The notes under the pieces are model-generated. The model did not search any database. It saw nothing but the letters and a program-made list of their open reading frames with translations, and was not told the DNA's origin. Positions 17,109 to 27,051 of a DNA stretch of 64,000 bases are shown here, one piece after another (positions within the stretch are counted from its first letter, which is position 1; each line of letters starts with the position of its first letter). Origin of the DNA: Marinobacter arenosus (GTDB lineage Bacteria; Pseudomonadota; Gammaproteobacteria; Pseudomonadales; Oleiphilaceae); contig NZ_JAHVAO010000005.1 of assembly GCF_019264345.1 (NCBI RefSeq), positions 1 through 64,000 on the forward strand. The letters run 5' to 3'. The translations under genes were made by a program, and so were the position numbers.

Positions 17109-17615
17109 ATGAACCATAAGATCAGGAAGTCATTGTTCGTCGCCGCCATCGCGTCCTCTCTGGGGCTTGCGTCCGCTGCCCATGCAGGACACACCAACCA
17201 TGTCCTCAGCACGCAACTGAGCGCCAAAGAACTGGTTGATACCAAAGGCGACAGCAACGGTAAGGGCCACGCTCACGTCTTTGGCATCGACGGCGACCCC
17301 ACAACACTCTGCTATGTCATTCAGGTTGAAGGCATCCAGACTGTTCCGGTGAAAGAAGGCATGGCCGCTCACATCCACGAGGCCGGTAAAGGCATGAACG
17401 GCGCCCCCGTGGCGGCTCTGGCCGGGCCTGAGGATGGCGACGCAGCAGACTGCCTCACCGAAGGCGAAAAAGGTAAGTTCCCGACGGGGGAAGCAGGTAT
17501 CGTGAAGCGGATTCTCGAGAATCCGGCCGATTTCTACATCAACATCCACAACCCGGAACACCCGGATGGGGCCATTCGTGGCCAGTTGATGGGCCCTCAT
17601 GGCATGAAGATGTAA
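17109..17615 (+). CDS. CHRD-domain secreted protein
   Basis: A 168-residue exported protein. The signal peptide (about 1-26) has a basic start MNHKIRKS, a hydrophobic core and a cleavage site after AHA. The rest is one CHRD domain, named after chordin: LSAKELVDTKGDSNGKGHA, AAHIHEAG with its two histidines, and the ending INIHNPEHPDGAIRGQL. The paired HIH motifs are typical and could bind metal (inference). Bacterial CHRD proteins are widespread and of unknown function. The gene is monocistronic, with a strong terminator immediately after it. Confidence 0.85.
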   Translation: MNHKIRKSLFVAAIASSLGLASAAHAGHTNHVLSTQLSAKELVDTKGDSNGKGHAHVFGIDGDPTTLCYVIQVEGIQTVPVKEGMAAHIHEAGKGMNGAPVAALAGPEDGDAADCLTEGEKGKFPTGEAGIVKRILENPADFYINIHNPEHPDGAIRGQLMGPHGMKM

Positions 17616-17626
17616 AAACCGTCAGG

Positions 17627-17664
17627 CAATAAAAAACCCCGCTCATTGGCGGGGTTTTTTATTG
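17627..17664. terminator. Bidirectional terminator between the CHRD gene and the tRNA genes
   Basis: A 16-bp perfect stem (17627-17642 with 17649-17664) has a GC-rich inner half flanked by A6 and T6. It would terminate both the rightward CHRD transcript and the leftward tRNA transcript. Confidence 0.9.
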
Positions 17665-17667
17665 ATA

Positions 17668-17744
17668 TGGCGCGGCTGGGAGGATTCGAACCTCCGACCG
17701 CCTGGTTCGTAGCCAGGTACTCTATCCAGCTGAGCTACAGCCGC
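17668..17744 (-). tRNA. tRNA-Arg (anticodon ACG), copy 1
   Basis: A 77-nt gene including encoded CCA. Acceptor GCGGCTG pairs with CAGCCGC; the anticodon arm is CCTGG-CTACGAA-CCAGG, with ACG at the centre; the T arm contains GGTTCGAATCC. The first base A is expected to be modified to inosine. It is identical along its full length to the neighbouring copy. Confidence 0.97.
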
Positions 17745-17771
17745 TTGAAACAGGGGCAAGTTCTGAAGTAA

Positions 17772-17848
17772 TGGCGCGGCTGGGAGGATTCGAACCTCCG
17801 ACCGCCTGGTTCGTAGCCAGGTACTCTATCCAGCTGAGCTACAGCCGC
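17772..17848 (-). tRNA. tRNA-Arg (anticodon ACG), copy 2
   Basis: Identical in sequence to the copy 27 bp to its left, with CCA encoded. Probably co-transcribed leftward with tRNA-Ser upstream. Tandem identical tRNA-Arg(ACG) genes reflect dosage or recent duplication. Confidence 0.97.
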
Positions 17849-17907
17849 GCATCAATCACTTGCCTGGTTGAATGCTACTTCAACCTGCTCTCGCTTTCCG
17901 GATGGAA

Positions 17908-17999
<92 letters not shown>

Positions 18000-18080
18000 T
18001 TGAGAACGGGGCGTATACTACCATAATTTTTCTGTTTTCATAGGGTTGACAGGCGATTTTTCCATCCCGATTTACCCGGC

Positions 18081-18123
18081 GATAAAAAAAGCCGTTCAGG
18101 TCTCCCTTGAACGGCTTTTTATC
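18081..18123 (-). terminator. Rho-independent terminator of csrA
   Basis: AGCCGTTCA and TGAACGGCT form the stem core, flanked by A7 and T5, so it can work in either direction. It lies just after the csrA stop. Confidence 0.88.
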
Positions 18124-18125
18124 TC

Positions 18126-18323
18126 TCAGCTATTGCCAGGCTCCGGCTCTTCCGAGCCTTTTTCCGACTGTATACGCTGGTAGATTTCTTCACGGTGTAC
18201 CGCGACTTCCTTCGGGGCATTCACGCCAATGCGTACCTGATTCCCCTTCACTCCGAGCACGGTTACGGTGATTTCATCACCCACCATCAGAGTTTCGCCA
18301 ACGCGGCGAGTCAAAATCAACAT
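18126..18323 (-). CDS. csrA: Carbon storage regulator CsrA/RsmA
   Basis: A 65-residue RNA-binding protein that binds GGA motifs in mRNA leaders and is titrated by small RNAs. The sequence begins [18 protein letters not shown] and has the RNA-binding strand end [19 protein letters not shown]. The first strand (L4, R6, R7) and the VAVHREEI segment carry the residues known to contact RNA. The acidic tail [13 protein letters not shown] is longer than in E. coli. The usual order alaS-lysC-csrA-tRNA-Ser is conserved. The ribosome region AGGGAGTAAGGGAT itself contains GGA, fitting autoregulation. Confidence 0.97.
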   Translation of the reverse strand: MLILTRRVGETLMVGDEITVTVLGVKGNQVRIGVNAPKEVAVHREEIYQRIQSEKGSEEPEPGNS

Positions 18324-18384
18324 ATCCCTTACTCCCTATCCAGAGCTACCTGTTCCGACAAATGATTTTTTATTTACTATCGCA

Positions 18385-18413
18385 TTTATAGCGGGGCCAC
18401 TGACTGATCAAAA
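18385..18413 (-). promoter_or_regulatory. Candidate csrA promoter
   Basis: On the minus strand TTTTGA (18408-18413) and TATAAA (18385-18390) are spaced by 17 bp, about 60 bp upstream of the csrA start. Confidence 0.5.
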
Positions 18414-18510
18414 GACGCACATCCCCTTATACGGTTCCGCTTTGTCATAGGCTCAGTAAATGACTCCCTTATTCAAGGAGGTCCGACAGATCGACCTGAT
18501 ATCTGCTTAC

Positions 18511-19749
18511 TCAGACCTCTTCTTCTACCGCGGGCTTGTCCAGTTCAAACTCACTATGCAGTGCGCGAACCGCCAGCTCGAGATACTTCTCATCGATCAC
18601 CACGGAAATCTTGATTTCCGATGTGGAGATCATCTGAATATTGATGCCCTCATTGGACAATGCTTCAAACATACGGGTGGCCACACCCGCGTGGGACCTC
18701 ATGCCGACGCCGACAATGCTGACCTTGGCAATCTTGCTGTCGCCACCCACCTCACGGGCACCCAGTTCATCCGAGACGCGCTGCAGCACGTCCTTCGCCC
18801 GCTTGAAATCGTTCCGATGCACAGTAAACGTGAACGCGGTCTTGTTATCTTCGCCCACGTTCTGAACAATCATGTCTACTTCAATATTAGCATCGCTTAC
18901 CGGTTTCAGAATGCGCAATGCACTGCCCGGCGTGTCAGGCACGCCGACGATGGTCAGCTTGGCTTCGTCGCGGTTAAAAGCGATGCCGGAAACAACCGGT
19001 TGCTCCATGGCGTTTTCATCCTCAAGAGTGATCAGGGTACCTTCGCCTTCCTGGAAGCTGGAAAGAACCCGTAATGGAACGTTGTATTTGCCTGCAAATT
19101 CTACCGACCGAATCTGGAGCACCTTGGAACCCAGACTCGCCATTTCAATCATTTCTTCGAAGGTTATACGGTCCAGGCGGCGAGCACTATCAACCACACG
19201 GGGGTCGGTTGTATAAACGCCATCAACATCCGTGTAGATCTGGCACTCGTCTGCCTTGAGGGCTGCAGCCAGAGCCACGGCCGTCGTATCTGACCCACCC
19301 CGACCCAGAGTCGTGATATTGCCGCATTCATCAATGCCCTGGAAACCCGCCACAACCACAACCCGTCCGGCGTCCAGATCTTCCCGCATGCGCTGCTCAT
19401 CGATCTGCTTTATCCGCGCCTTGGTGTGGGTACTGTCGGTCACAATCCGAACCTGGGATCCGGTGTAGGATCGTGCATCACAGCCCCGTTTCTGCAGCGC
19501 CATGGACAACAACGCAATGGTTACCTGCTCGCCGGTTGAGACCAGGACGTCCATTTCACGGGGCGTCGGCTCCTCCATGATGTTACTGGCCAGTGCAATC
19601 AGGCGATTGGTTTCGCCACTCATGGCCGAAACCACCACGACGACATCATGACCTTCTTTCCGGAACCGGGATACCTTGTCGGCAACCGCTTCAATTCGCT
19701 CGGTTGTGCCAACCGAGGTGCCACCAAATTTCTGAACCAACAGCGCCAT
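18511..19749 (-). CDS. lysC: Aspartate kinase
   Basis: A 412-residue enzyme that phosphorylates aspartate, the first step to lysine, threonine, methionine and diaminopimelate. The N-terminal kinase domain opens [13 protein letters not shown] and carries [16 protein letters not shown]. Two C-terminal ACT domains (about 265-335 and 345-410) give feedback control by amino acids. The start at MALLVQ is set by homology; an upstream in-frame extension of 18 residues is unlike the family. The length fits the class made of about 410 residues rather than the fused or 449-residue E. coli LysC. Confidence 0.95.
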   Translation of the reverse strand: MALLVQKFGGTSVGTTERIEAVADKVSRFRKEGHDVVVVVSAMSGETNRLIALASNIMEEPTPREMDVLVSTGEQVTIALLSMALQKRGCDARSYTGSQVRIVTDSTHTKARIKQIDEQRMREDLDAGRVVVVAGFQGIDECGNITTLGRGGSDTTAVALAAALKADECQIYTDVDGVYTTDPRVVDSARRLDRITFEEMIEMASLGSKVLQIRSVEFAGKYNVPLRVLSSFQEGEGTLITLEDENAMEQPVVSGIAFNRDEAKLTIVGVPDTPGSALRILKPVSDANIEVDMIVQNVGEDNKTAFTFTVHRNDFKRAKDVLQRVSDELGAREVGGDSKIAKVSIVGVGMRSHAGVATRMFEALSNEGINIQMISTSEIKISVVIDEKYLELAVRALHSEFELDKPAVEEEV

Positions 19750-19855
19750 TTTTTCCAATATCCAAAACGGGGGCTTACAGCGAAGCAGGGCCTCGCCAGT
19801 CACACGTTAAAACGAGCGGGATTATAAACCCCTGCCCGCCCTCACAAACAGTTGC

Positions 19856-22486
19856 TTATCCAATATTTTCTTCAACCCAGGCAGGAATACCGGCGAGAGC
19901 CTCCGCCAGCTTGCTCGGATCGTTACCGCCACCCTGGGCCATATCCGGCCGGCCACCGCCTTTGCCGTCAACCTGTGCCGCCAGGTGCTTCATGAGGTCT
20001 CCGGCCTTGATCCGGCCCGTGGCGGACTTGGTCACACCGGCCACCAGCGTCACCTTGCCATCCTCAACACTGGCGAGGACAACCACGCCTTCGCCCAGCT
20101 TGTTCTTGAGCTGGTCGGCGGTTTCCATCAGGGCTTTGCGATCCGCGCCTTCCAGCTCGGAGGCGACCACTTTCAGGCCGGCAACGTCTACCGCCGAACC
20201 CGCCAGATCGCTACCCGCAGAACTGGCCAGCTTGGCTTTAAGGGCGTCCACTTCCTTTTCTAGCTGGCGATTGCGATCAAGGGTCTGCTGGACCTTCTCG
20301 ATAACGGTGTCACGCGTCGCCCGGACCAGGCCTGCGGCATTGCGCAGGGTGCGCTCGGTGCTGTCGACCCATTCCAGCGCACCGAAGCCGGTGACCGCCT
20401 CGATCCGACGGACACCCGCCGAGATACCACTCTCCGAGGTAATGCGAAACAGACCAATGTCGCCGGTTCGGGCCACGTGGGTGCCGCCGCACAATTCCAC
20501 CGAGTAACTATCGGTGCCCATGCTGAGCACGCGCACGGTATCGCCGTACTTCTCGCCAAACAGCGCCATGGCGCCCTTTTCCTGGGCTTTCTCCATGTCT
20601 GTAATTTCCGTCTGAACCGGGGTGTTATCGAGAATCTGCTCGTTCACCTGGCGTTCGATTTCCTTAAGCTGCTCAGGCGTGACCGGCTCGAAGTGAGAGA
20701 AATCGAACCGCAGCTTGTCAGGATCGACCAGCGATCCTTTCTGGGTAACGTGCTCGCCCAGGATCTTGCGCAGCGCCGCATGCAGGAGGTGGGTCGCGGA
20801 ATGGTTGCGCTTGGTGCGCTCGCGACGGGCATGGTCAATCCGGGCATCGACTTCCAGGCCCGGGAACAATTCCCCTTCAATCAGGGTACCCACGTGCAGG
20901 TGGTTATCCCCTTCCTTGCGCGTATCAGTCACCTTGAAGCGGCCGCCGCTCCAGGTCAGCAGGCCGGTATCGCCAACCTGGCCACCGGATTCGGCGTAGA
21001 ACGGCGTGCGCTCGAGCACCACAACGGCTTCATCACCCGCCTCGGCGTTCTTCTCTTCACCGCCGACAATCACGGTGCGAATGCGTTCGTGGCCATCAAT
21101 ATGATCGTACCCGGTGAACTCGGTCTTGCCCTCGATGTTGAGGCCGGCCGCGTTATAATCGATGCCAAACTTGCTGGCCGCCCGGGCGCGCTCGCGTTGG
21201 CGCTCCATGGCTTGCTCGTAGCCCTCGTAATCCAGGGTCAGCCCGCGCTCCCGGGCAATGTCGTTGGTCAGATCAACCGGGAAACCGTAGGTATCATAGA
21301 GTGTGAAGATCGTTTCGCCGGGAATCACGTCACCCTTGAGTTCCGCAATGTCCTGCTCCAGCAGGCGCAAGCCCTTGTCGAGGGTCTTGGCGAACTGCTC
21401 CTCTTCCTGCAGCAAAACCTTCTCGATCTGCTTGCGGCTGTTGACCAGTTGCGGGAAAGCCTCGCCCATCAAATCGGCCAGCGCGCCGGTCAGCTTGTAA
21501 AAGAATGGCTGGGTGGCGCCCAGCTTGTTGCCGTGGCGGGCGGCTCGACGAATGATCCGACGCAACACAAAGCCGCGACCCTCGTTGGATGGCATTACCC
21601 CATCCGAGATCAGGAAGGCGCAGGAACGAATGTGGTCAGCCACGACGCGCAGGCTGGCCTCGGTCGTGGCAACCCCACCAAGCACGTCGGAGGCGGCCTT
21701 CAGCAGATCCTGGAACAGATCGATTTCGTAGTTGCTGTGAACGCCCTGCAGTACCGCGGCAATCCGCTCCAGGCCCATGCCGGTGTCCACCGAGGGCTTG
21801 GGCAGTTTCATCATCTCGCCGTCGGCGGTGCGGTTGTACTGCATGAACACGACGTTCCAGATCTCGATGTACCGGTCGCCGTCTTCCTCGGGACTGCCGG
21901 GAGGGCCACCGGCCACATCCGGACCATGATCGTAGAAGATTTCCGTACAGGGCCCGCAGGGGCCGGTGTCGCCCATCTGCCAGAAATTATCCGAGGCGTA
22001 GCGGGCACCCTTGTTGTCACCAATGCGGACAATCCGATCGGCCGGCACGCCGATTTCCTTGTTCCAGATGTCGTAGGCTTCGTCATCGTCGGCGTAGACC
22101 GTCACCCACAGTTTCTCGCTCGGCAGCTTGAGCCACTGGTCACCGGTCAGGAAGGTCCAGGCGTAGTTGATGGCCTCACGCTTGAAGTAATCGCCAAAGC
22201 TGAAGTTGCCGAGCATCTCGAAGAAAGTATGGTGGCGCGCCGTGTAGCCGACGTTTTCCAGATCGTTATGCTTGCCGCCGGCCCGGACACATTTCTGGGT
22301 GGTGGTCGCCCGGCTGTAGTCGCGCTCTTCCCGGCCCAGGAACACATCCTTGAACTGGTTCATTCCCGCATTGGTAAACAGCAACGTGGGATCGTCTGCC
22401 GGTACCAGCGAACTGCTTGGCACAATGGTATGACCTTGCTGTCTGAAATAATCGAGAAACGCCTGTCGCAACTCTGCGGTTTTCAT
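19856..22486 (-). CDS. alaS: Alanyl-tRNA synthetase
   Basis: An 876-residue synthetase of normal length. It opens [20 protein letters not shown], with class II motif 1 in the first 100 residues. The editing domain has [12 protein letters not shown] and [13 protein letters not shown], the zinc-site histidines and cysteine. The C-terminal glycine-rich tail [12 protein letters not shown] is typical. The start at 22486 is chosen by homology. lysC follows on the same strand after 106 bp. No recA or recX lies upstream, unlike in many relatives. Confidence 0.96.
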   Translation of the reverse strand: MKTAELRQAFLDYFRQQGHTIVPSSSLVPADDPTLLFTNAGMNQFKDVFLGREERDYSRATTTQKCVRAGGKHNDLENVGYTARHHTFFEMLGNFSFGDYFKREAINYAWTFLTGDQWLKLPSEKLWVTVYADDDEAYDIWNKEIGVPADRIVRIGDNKGARYASDNFWQMGDTGPCGPCTEIFYDHGPDVAGGPPGSPEEDGDRYIEIWNVVFMQYNRTADGEMMKLPKPSVDTGMGLERIAAVLQGVHSNYEIDLFQDLLKAASDVLGGVATTEASLRVVADHIRSCAFLISDGVMPSNEGRGFVLRRIIRRAARHGNKLGATQPFFYKLTGALADLMGEAFPQLVNSRKQIEKVLLQEEEQFAKTLDKGLRLLEQDIAELKGDVIPGETIFTLYDTYGFPVDLTNDIARERGLTLDYEGYEQAMERQRERARAASKFGIDYNAAGLNIEGKTEFTGYDHIDGHERIRTVIVGGEEKNAEAGDEAVVVLERTPFYAESGGQVGDTGLLTWSGGRFKVTDTRKEGDNHLHVGTLIEGELFPGLEVDARIDHARRERTKRNHSATHLLHAALRKILGEHVTQKGSLVDPDKLRFDFSHFEPVTPEQLKEIERQVNEQILDNTPVQTEITDMEKAQEKGAMALFGEKYGDTVRVLSMGTDSYSVELCGGTHVARTGDIGLFRITSESGISAGVRRIEAVTGFGALEWVDSTERTLRNAAGLVRATRDTVIEKVQQTLDRNRQLEKEVDALKAKLASSAGSDLAGSAVDVAGLKVVASELEGADRKALMETADQLKNKLGEGVVVLASVEDGKVTLVAGVTKSATGRIKAGDLMKHLAAQVDGKGGGRPDMAQGGGNDPSKLAEALAGIPAWVEENIG

Positions 22487-22626
22487 AGCCCTTTGATACC
22501 TTTCCAGAAACTCGCCGTGAAACCGGCGGGTCCGCGATTGAATACGAATACTTACATGCGTGTGCAAATCCGCTACTCTAGCACACGCCGAGAACAGGAA
22601 AAACGTGAAACATCACAGGAGAATCC

Positions 22627-23160
22627 ATGCCCCGACGCTTCCATGACGCCGAGGAACTATTACCCCCAGCCACGCTATTAAAACGCGCCCTCGCCATCAT
22701 CTATGACGGACTGATCAGCATCGCCGTCTTACTCGTAGCCACCTGGGCCTACACCATGGTCGGCGGCTGGATTACCGGCTGGGATCGTTTCGAGGAAATG
22801 GCGGAAGCCGGGCAACTGTCGGGGGATCCAGGCCTGACCTTCGTGCTGTTCCTGGTGCTCTATGTGTTCTTCGCCTACTTCTGGACGCGCATTGGTCAGA
22901 CGCTGGGCATGCAGGTCTGGCGCATTCGGATCGAGAACCTCGACGGCACGTCCGTCAGCTGGAGCCAGGCCCTGCGCCGCTATGTGACCGCCGCGGCCAT
23001 TTTCTTTATCGCCCTCCTGGCGGGCTACTACGTAGGTCCGATAACGCTGCTGATTACCTTGCCGGCCATGATTGCCCTGTTCATGCCCATCAACGGCCTG
23101 TCCCTCACGGATCGGCTGTCGAACAGCGTGGTCGTTCAGGTCCCCAAGGAAACCAAATGA
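22627..23160 (+). CDS. RDD family membrane protein
   Basis: A 177-residue inner-membrane protein with an Arg-Asp-Asp-like family start (LLKRALAIIYDGLISIAVLL). Three or four hydrophobic segments are visible at about 20-45, 70-90, 118-140 and 141-160. GQTLGMQVWRIRI is the hallmark sequence of the family. Members have been linked to Na+/H+ exchange or to insertion of substrates, but no function can be assigned here. It is divergent from alaS and convergent with lptG, which ends 12 bp away. Confidence 0.8.
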   Translation: MPRRFHDAEELLPPATLLKRALAIIYDGLISIAVLLVATWAYTMVGGWITGWDRFEEMAEAGQLSGDPGLTFVLFLVLYVFFAYFWTRIGQTLGMQVWRIRIENLDGTSVSWSQALRRYVTAAAIFFIALLAGYYVGPITLLITLPAMIALFMPINGLSLTDRLSNSVVVQVPKETK

Positions 23161-23172
23161 CTGCCCGGGCCG

Positions 23173-24234
23173 CTAACCGGCCCGGCGCATCAGGACCGCA
23201 CCCACTGCGGCATTGACTGCAATCGGGACCAACACGGCCAACATCGGATTGAAACCGTACACCAGGCTCATGGGGCCGAGCAGATCCTGCATGTATTTGA
23301 ACAGCAACCCCACCAGCAGCCCCGTAAACACCCGGAACCCCATGGTCACCGACCGCAGGGGGCCGAAGATGAACGAGATCGCGACCAACACCATCACCGC
23401 CGTTCCGAGCGGCATCAGGGTCTTTTTCCAGAACGCCAGCCAGTACCGTGCCGCGTTCAGATCCTGATCCTCAAGGTACCTGGCGTAAGTGAAGAGACCG
23501 GACATCGACAGATTTTCCGGCTTGACGATCAGCACACTCAGCACGCTCGGCGACAGCCCCGTCTCCCAACGAAGTGACGGGTTCCGAACCAGCGTGGTTC
23601 CGGTTTCCTCGATACGGGTTGTGCGGACGTTCTCCAGACTCCAGTGGTCACCCTGGAAAATCGCACGCCGGGCGAAACTTGATGACAGGAGCTCCCGCTC
23701 CTCGTTAAACCGGAACAGCGACACTCCGTGCAGCACGCCGTTGGGCTGAACCGCGTTGAGATGAATGAACACATCCCCTTCCCGGTGCCAGACCCCGGTT
23801 GCCGAGGCCACATTGCTGCCTGCCCCCAACGCTACGGCCTTGTCGCTCTGAGCCAGCCGTTCAGCCGGCGGCGCGATGTACTCACCAATCAGGACACCCA
23901 GCACCACGACCACCAGTGCCGGCTTCATGGCGGACCAGACGATGCGCTTGAGCGATACCCCGGCGGCCCGGATCACGGTCAGTTCGGAGGAACTTGCCAT
24001 GGAACCGAGCCCCACCAGGCAGCCCATGAAGGCGCCCAGGGGCAGATAATCGTAGATACGACGGGGAAGCGTCAGGGCCACGTACCAGAGCGCCTCGAGG
24101 GTCTGATAGTCGTTGCGGGTATCCTCCAGTTCCGCGATGAAACCGAAGATAAGATCAAGGGAGAGCACCACCACCATGACCAGAAACATCGCACCACCGA
24201 CGGTGCGCATGACATAACCATCGATTCTACGCAT
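23173..24234 (-). CDS. lptG: LPS export ABC transporter permease LptG
   Basis: A 353-residue permease of the LptB2FG complex that lifts lipopolysaccharide from the inner membrane to the periplasmic bridge. It opens MRRIDGYVMRTVGGAMFLVM, has six hydrophobic helices (three at each end) and a large periplasmic beta-jellyroll between them (about 130-270). It is translated after lptF with an 8-bp overlap, as usual for this pair. Confidence 0.94.
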   Translation of the reverse strand: MRRIDGYVMRTVGGAMFLVMVVVLSLDLIFGFIAELEDTRNDYQTLEALWYVALTLPRRIYDYLPLGAFMGCLVGLGSMASSSELTVIRAAGVSLKRIVWSAMKPALVVVVLGVLIGEYIAPPAERLAQSDKAVALGAGSNVASATGVWHREGDVFIHLNAVQPNGVLHGVSLFRFNEERELLSSSFARRAIFQGDHWSLENVRTTRIEETGTTLVRNPSLRWETGLSPSVLSVLIVKPENLSMSGLFTYARYLEDQDLNAARYWLAFWKKTLMPLGTAVMVLVAISFIFGPLRSVTMGFRVFTGLLVGLLFKYMQDLLGPMSLVYGFNPMLAVLVPIAVNAAVGAVLMRRAG

Positions 24235-25330
24235 GGGCCCGGGCCTCCTTCAGGGCGCGACGCCGATGCAGCCAGGCGGGACCGAACTGCAACCAGAGCC
24301 CGAAAGCAAGAAACAGCGCGTGCACCCAGAGCATGCCGATCCATTCGGGCACCTTGCCGTCCGCCAGGGCATCCCGGGCGACAATCAACAGGCCCAGGTA
24401 GGTGATGTAAACCAACATCGCCGGCAGCAGATGAAAGAACCGACCCTGGCGCGGGTTAACCCGGCTCAATCGCACCGCCAGAAGCGTCACGATCGGCACA
24501 ATCAAAGGCAGGGAGAAACGCCAGTGCAGCAGCGCCCGATCCTCGAGATTGTCAGAGTCCATCAGGGCCAGTGTGCTGATCCCCTCTTCCAGCTCACGGG
24601 TTCCCTTTTCACCGCTTTCAATCTTCAGCCCGTAGGCCTCGAAACCGGTCACGTTGTACTCGAGCTGACCCGGCGTGCCGTCGAAACGCCCGCCACCCTC
24701 GAGAATCAGAAACCGGCTGCCGGTCTCTCGGTCGATGAGCTGAGATCCCGATTCGGCGGTAAAAATGGTTACGCCCTCGCCATCTTTGCCGTACTCGGCA
24801 ATGAATACGCCCTGCAACTCACGTTTGTCGTCGCTCAATCCCTCCGTGTAGGTCACACGGCCACCGGCACTGAAATCCTGGAAACGCCCCGGAACCAGCA
24901 TCTCGAACTCGGTCGCCTGGCGCTGTTCATTGAATATTTGCTCCACCTGTTTCATGCCCCAGGGCGACACGTAGAGGCTCATGGCCCCGACCACCGCCAT
25001 CACCGGCAGGCTGCCCAGCAGGGTTTTCAGCAGCAGTTGCCGGTCACTGACGCCGCAGGCGAACAACACGGTCATTTCACTTTCGAGATACATCCGGCCA
25101 TACGCCAGGAGAATGCCGATGAATAGCCCCAGAGGCAGGATGAGCTCCAGAAACCCGGGGAACCGGTACGCCATGATCGAAAACAGGACATCGGCGGCAA
25201 TTTCGCCCTCGGCAGCACTGCCCAAGTATTTGAGGAAGCGGCCACTCATAAACACCAGCAAGAGGATGCCGGAAACGGCAACCATACTGATCATCACCTG
25301 GCGAACTAGATAACGGAAAATAATGCTCAA
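24227..25330 (-). CDS. lptF: LPS export ABC transporter permease LptF
   Basis: A 367-residue partner of LptG. The start is assigned to a TTG at 25330, giving LSIIFRYLVRQVMISMVAVS, the normal family N-terminus; an ATG further upstream would add about 39 unrelated residues. The next in-frame Met is inside the first membrane helix. AGAGAGA before the TTG may serve as ribosome site. Its end overlaps lptG. It is divergent from pepA, with a shared 227-bp promoter region, as in E. coli. Confidence 0.9.
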   Translation of the reverse strand: MSIIFRYLVRQVMISMVAVSGILLLVFMSGRFLKYLGSAAEGEIAADVLFSIMAYRFPGFLELILPLGLFIGILLAYGRMYLESEMTVLFACGVSDRQLLLKTLLGSLPVMAVVGAMSLYVSPWGMKQVEQIFNEQRQATEFEMLVPGRFQDFSAGGRVTYTEGLSDDKRELQGVFIAEYGKDGEGVTIFTAESGSQLIDRETGSRFLILEGGGRFDGTPGQLEYNVTGFEAYGLKIESGEKGTRELEEGISTLALMDSDNLEDRALLHWRFSLPLIVPIVTLLAVRLSRVNPRQGRFFHLLPAMLVYITYLGLLIVARDALADGKVPEWIGMLWVHALFLAFGLWLQFGPAWLHRRRALKEARAHA

Positions 25331-25557
25331 ATGGGTCTCTCTGCCAGTGCCGGTAAAATCATGGAGGAAACAGTTAACTGCGCGTATTCTATGTAACCTT
25401 TGGGCCGAATGACAGAGTGGAACGCTTACGGTCAGGCCAGACTGCACAGGCAGGCCTGCCGGTTGATAAATTCCCTGCCAACCCCAATGCTAAACTAGAT
25501 CGGAAATCCCCTCCGCCCACTGCGGACAGTTCTTCAGAACAATCAACAGGAGTTGCC

Positions 25558-27051
25558 ATGAATTTCAGCCTGAGCAGTAAAGCCATTGTCAGCACGAAAG
25601 CCGACTGCCTTGTGATCGGTCTTCCCGAGAAAGGCACCTGGCCGGAGTCCACGACTCAGGCGGACGACGCTCTGGGCGGTTTGATCAAGACGCTCCAGAA
25701 GAACGGTGACATCACGGGCAAGAATGCCACCACGCGCACCATTCCACTCAGCGACCGGCCCTGGAGCCGTCTGCTGGTCGTGGGTACCGGTAAAGACAGC
25801 GAGCGCACGCCGGCAACCTACCGGAAGGCCCTGATCGCGTTGGTCGGTGCGTTGAAGGATGGCCCCTCGAAAACGGCCCTGGTTACCCTGGCAGACACCC
25901 CCGTCAGTGGCCCGGACGCGGTGAGCTCCGAGGAAGCCCGCCTGAACCTGATTGGTCGCACCCTGGAAGAGCAGCTGTACACCTTCACCGAGTACAAGAG
26001 CGAGAAGCCGGCGGCCCGCAAGCTGAACAAGGTTCTGGTCACTGCCTCTGGCGGCGGCAAGGCTCTGAAGGACGCCTTCAACCTCGGCCTGGCAACCGGC
26101 CGAGGCATGAACTTCACCCGGGACCTGGGCAACACCCCGCCCAACATCTGTCACCCGGAATGGCTCGCCCAGCAGGCCAAAAAGCTCGCCAAGGACCACG
26201 ACTGCATCAAGACCGAAGTGCTTGATGAAAAGCAGATGGAAAAGATGGGCATGAACACCATCCTGGCCGTTGGCAAAGGCAGCACCCAGCCCCCGCGCCT
26301 GATCGTGATGGAGTACCGCGGCGGCAATCCAAAAGACAAGCCTCAGGTGCTGGTCGGCAAAGGCATCACCTTCGACACCGGCGGCATCAGCCTGAAGCCG
26401 GGTGCCGGCATGGATGAGATGAAATACGACATGGGTGGCTCCGCGGGGGTGTTTGGCGCCATGCAGGTGCTGGCCGAGACCAAGCCCAAGATCAACGTTG
26501 TGGCCGTCATAGCCGCAGCTGAAAACATGCCGGATGGCGGCGCCTGCCGCCCTGGCGATATCGTGACCACCCTGTCCGGCCAGACCGTTGAGATTCTCAA
26601 TACCGACGCCGAAGGCCGGCTGGTCCTGTGTGACGCCCTCACCTACGTCAAGAAATTTGATCCCGCGGCGGTGATTGATATGGCCACGCTGACCGGCGCC
26701 TGCATCGTTGCCCTGGGCCACCACGCCTCCGGCCTGCTCTCCAACAACGACGAGCTCGCCAACGAACTGCTTGCAGCGGGTGAGCGGGCGGACGATCGGG
26801 CCTGGCGCCTGCCGCTCTGGGACGACTACCAGAGCCAGCTGGACAGCAACTTTGCCGACATGCAGAACATCGGCGACCGATCCGCCGGCACCATCACGGC
26901 CGCCTGCTTCCTGTCCCGATTCACCAAGGAATACCGCTGGGCCCACCTGGACATCGCGGGGACCGCCTGGCACTCCGGCAAGGCCAAGGGCGCATCCGGC
27001 CGCCCGGTTCCCCTGCTGGTCGACTACCTGATGTCCCATGCCGGCAAGTAA
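25558..27051 (+). CDS. pepA: Leucyl aminopeptidase (M17)
   Basis: A 497-residue cytosolic peptidase with two metal ions. The C-terminal catalytic domain has VGKGITFDTGGISLKPG, with the metal-binding lysine and aspartate, DMGGSAGVFG, and the signature NTDAEGRLVL. The ATG at 25558 follows AGGAG by 6 nt. PepA in relatives also binds DNA as a regulator and helps plasmid resolution. holC overlaps its end by 14 bp. Confidence 0.96.
   Translation: MNFSLSSKAIVSTKADCLVIGLPEKGTWPESTTQADDALGGLIKTLQKNGDITGKNATTRTIPLSDRPWSRLLVVGTGKDSERTPATYRKALIALVGALKDGPSKTALVTLADTPVSGPDAVSSEEARLNLIGRTLEEQLYTFTEYKSEKPAARKLNKVLVTASGGGKALKDAFNLGLATGRGMNFTRDLGNTPPNICHPEWLAQQAKKLAKDHDCIKTEVLDEKQMEKMGMNTILAVGKGSTQPPRLIVMEYRGGNPKDKPQVLVGKGITFDTGGISLKPGAGMDEMKYDMGGSAGVFGAMQVLAETKPKINVVAVIAAAENMPDGGACRPGDIVTTLSGQTVEILNTDAEGRLVLCDALTYVKKFDPAAVIDMATLTGACIVALGHHASGLLSNNDELANELLAAGERADDRAWRLPLWDDYQSQLDSNFADMQNIGDRSAGTITAACFLSRFTKEYRWAHLDIAGTAWHSGKAKGASGRPVPLLVDYLMSHAGK

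Noticed and set aside
18044..18049. TTGACA between tRNA-Ser and csrA as plus-strand promoter
   Set aside because: No suitable -10 box at 16-18 bp, and no plus-strand gene follows.
20477..22681. Long open frame antisense to alaS (over 700 codons)
   Set aside because: Shadow of GC-rich coding on the other strand; the protein has no recognisable family and alaS explains the DNA. The same applies to long frames opposite oadA, dbpA, valS, DUF1631 and metG.
23165..23185. CCGGGCC/GGCCCGG hairpin between the RDD gene and lptG
   Set aside because: Stem overlaps the lptG end and has no T-run; not listed as a terminator.
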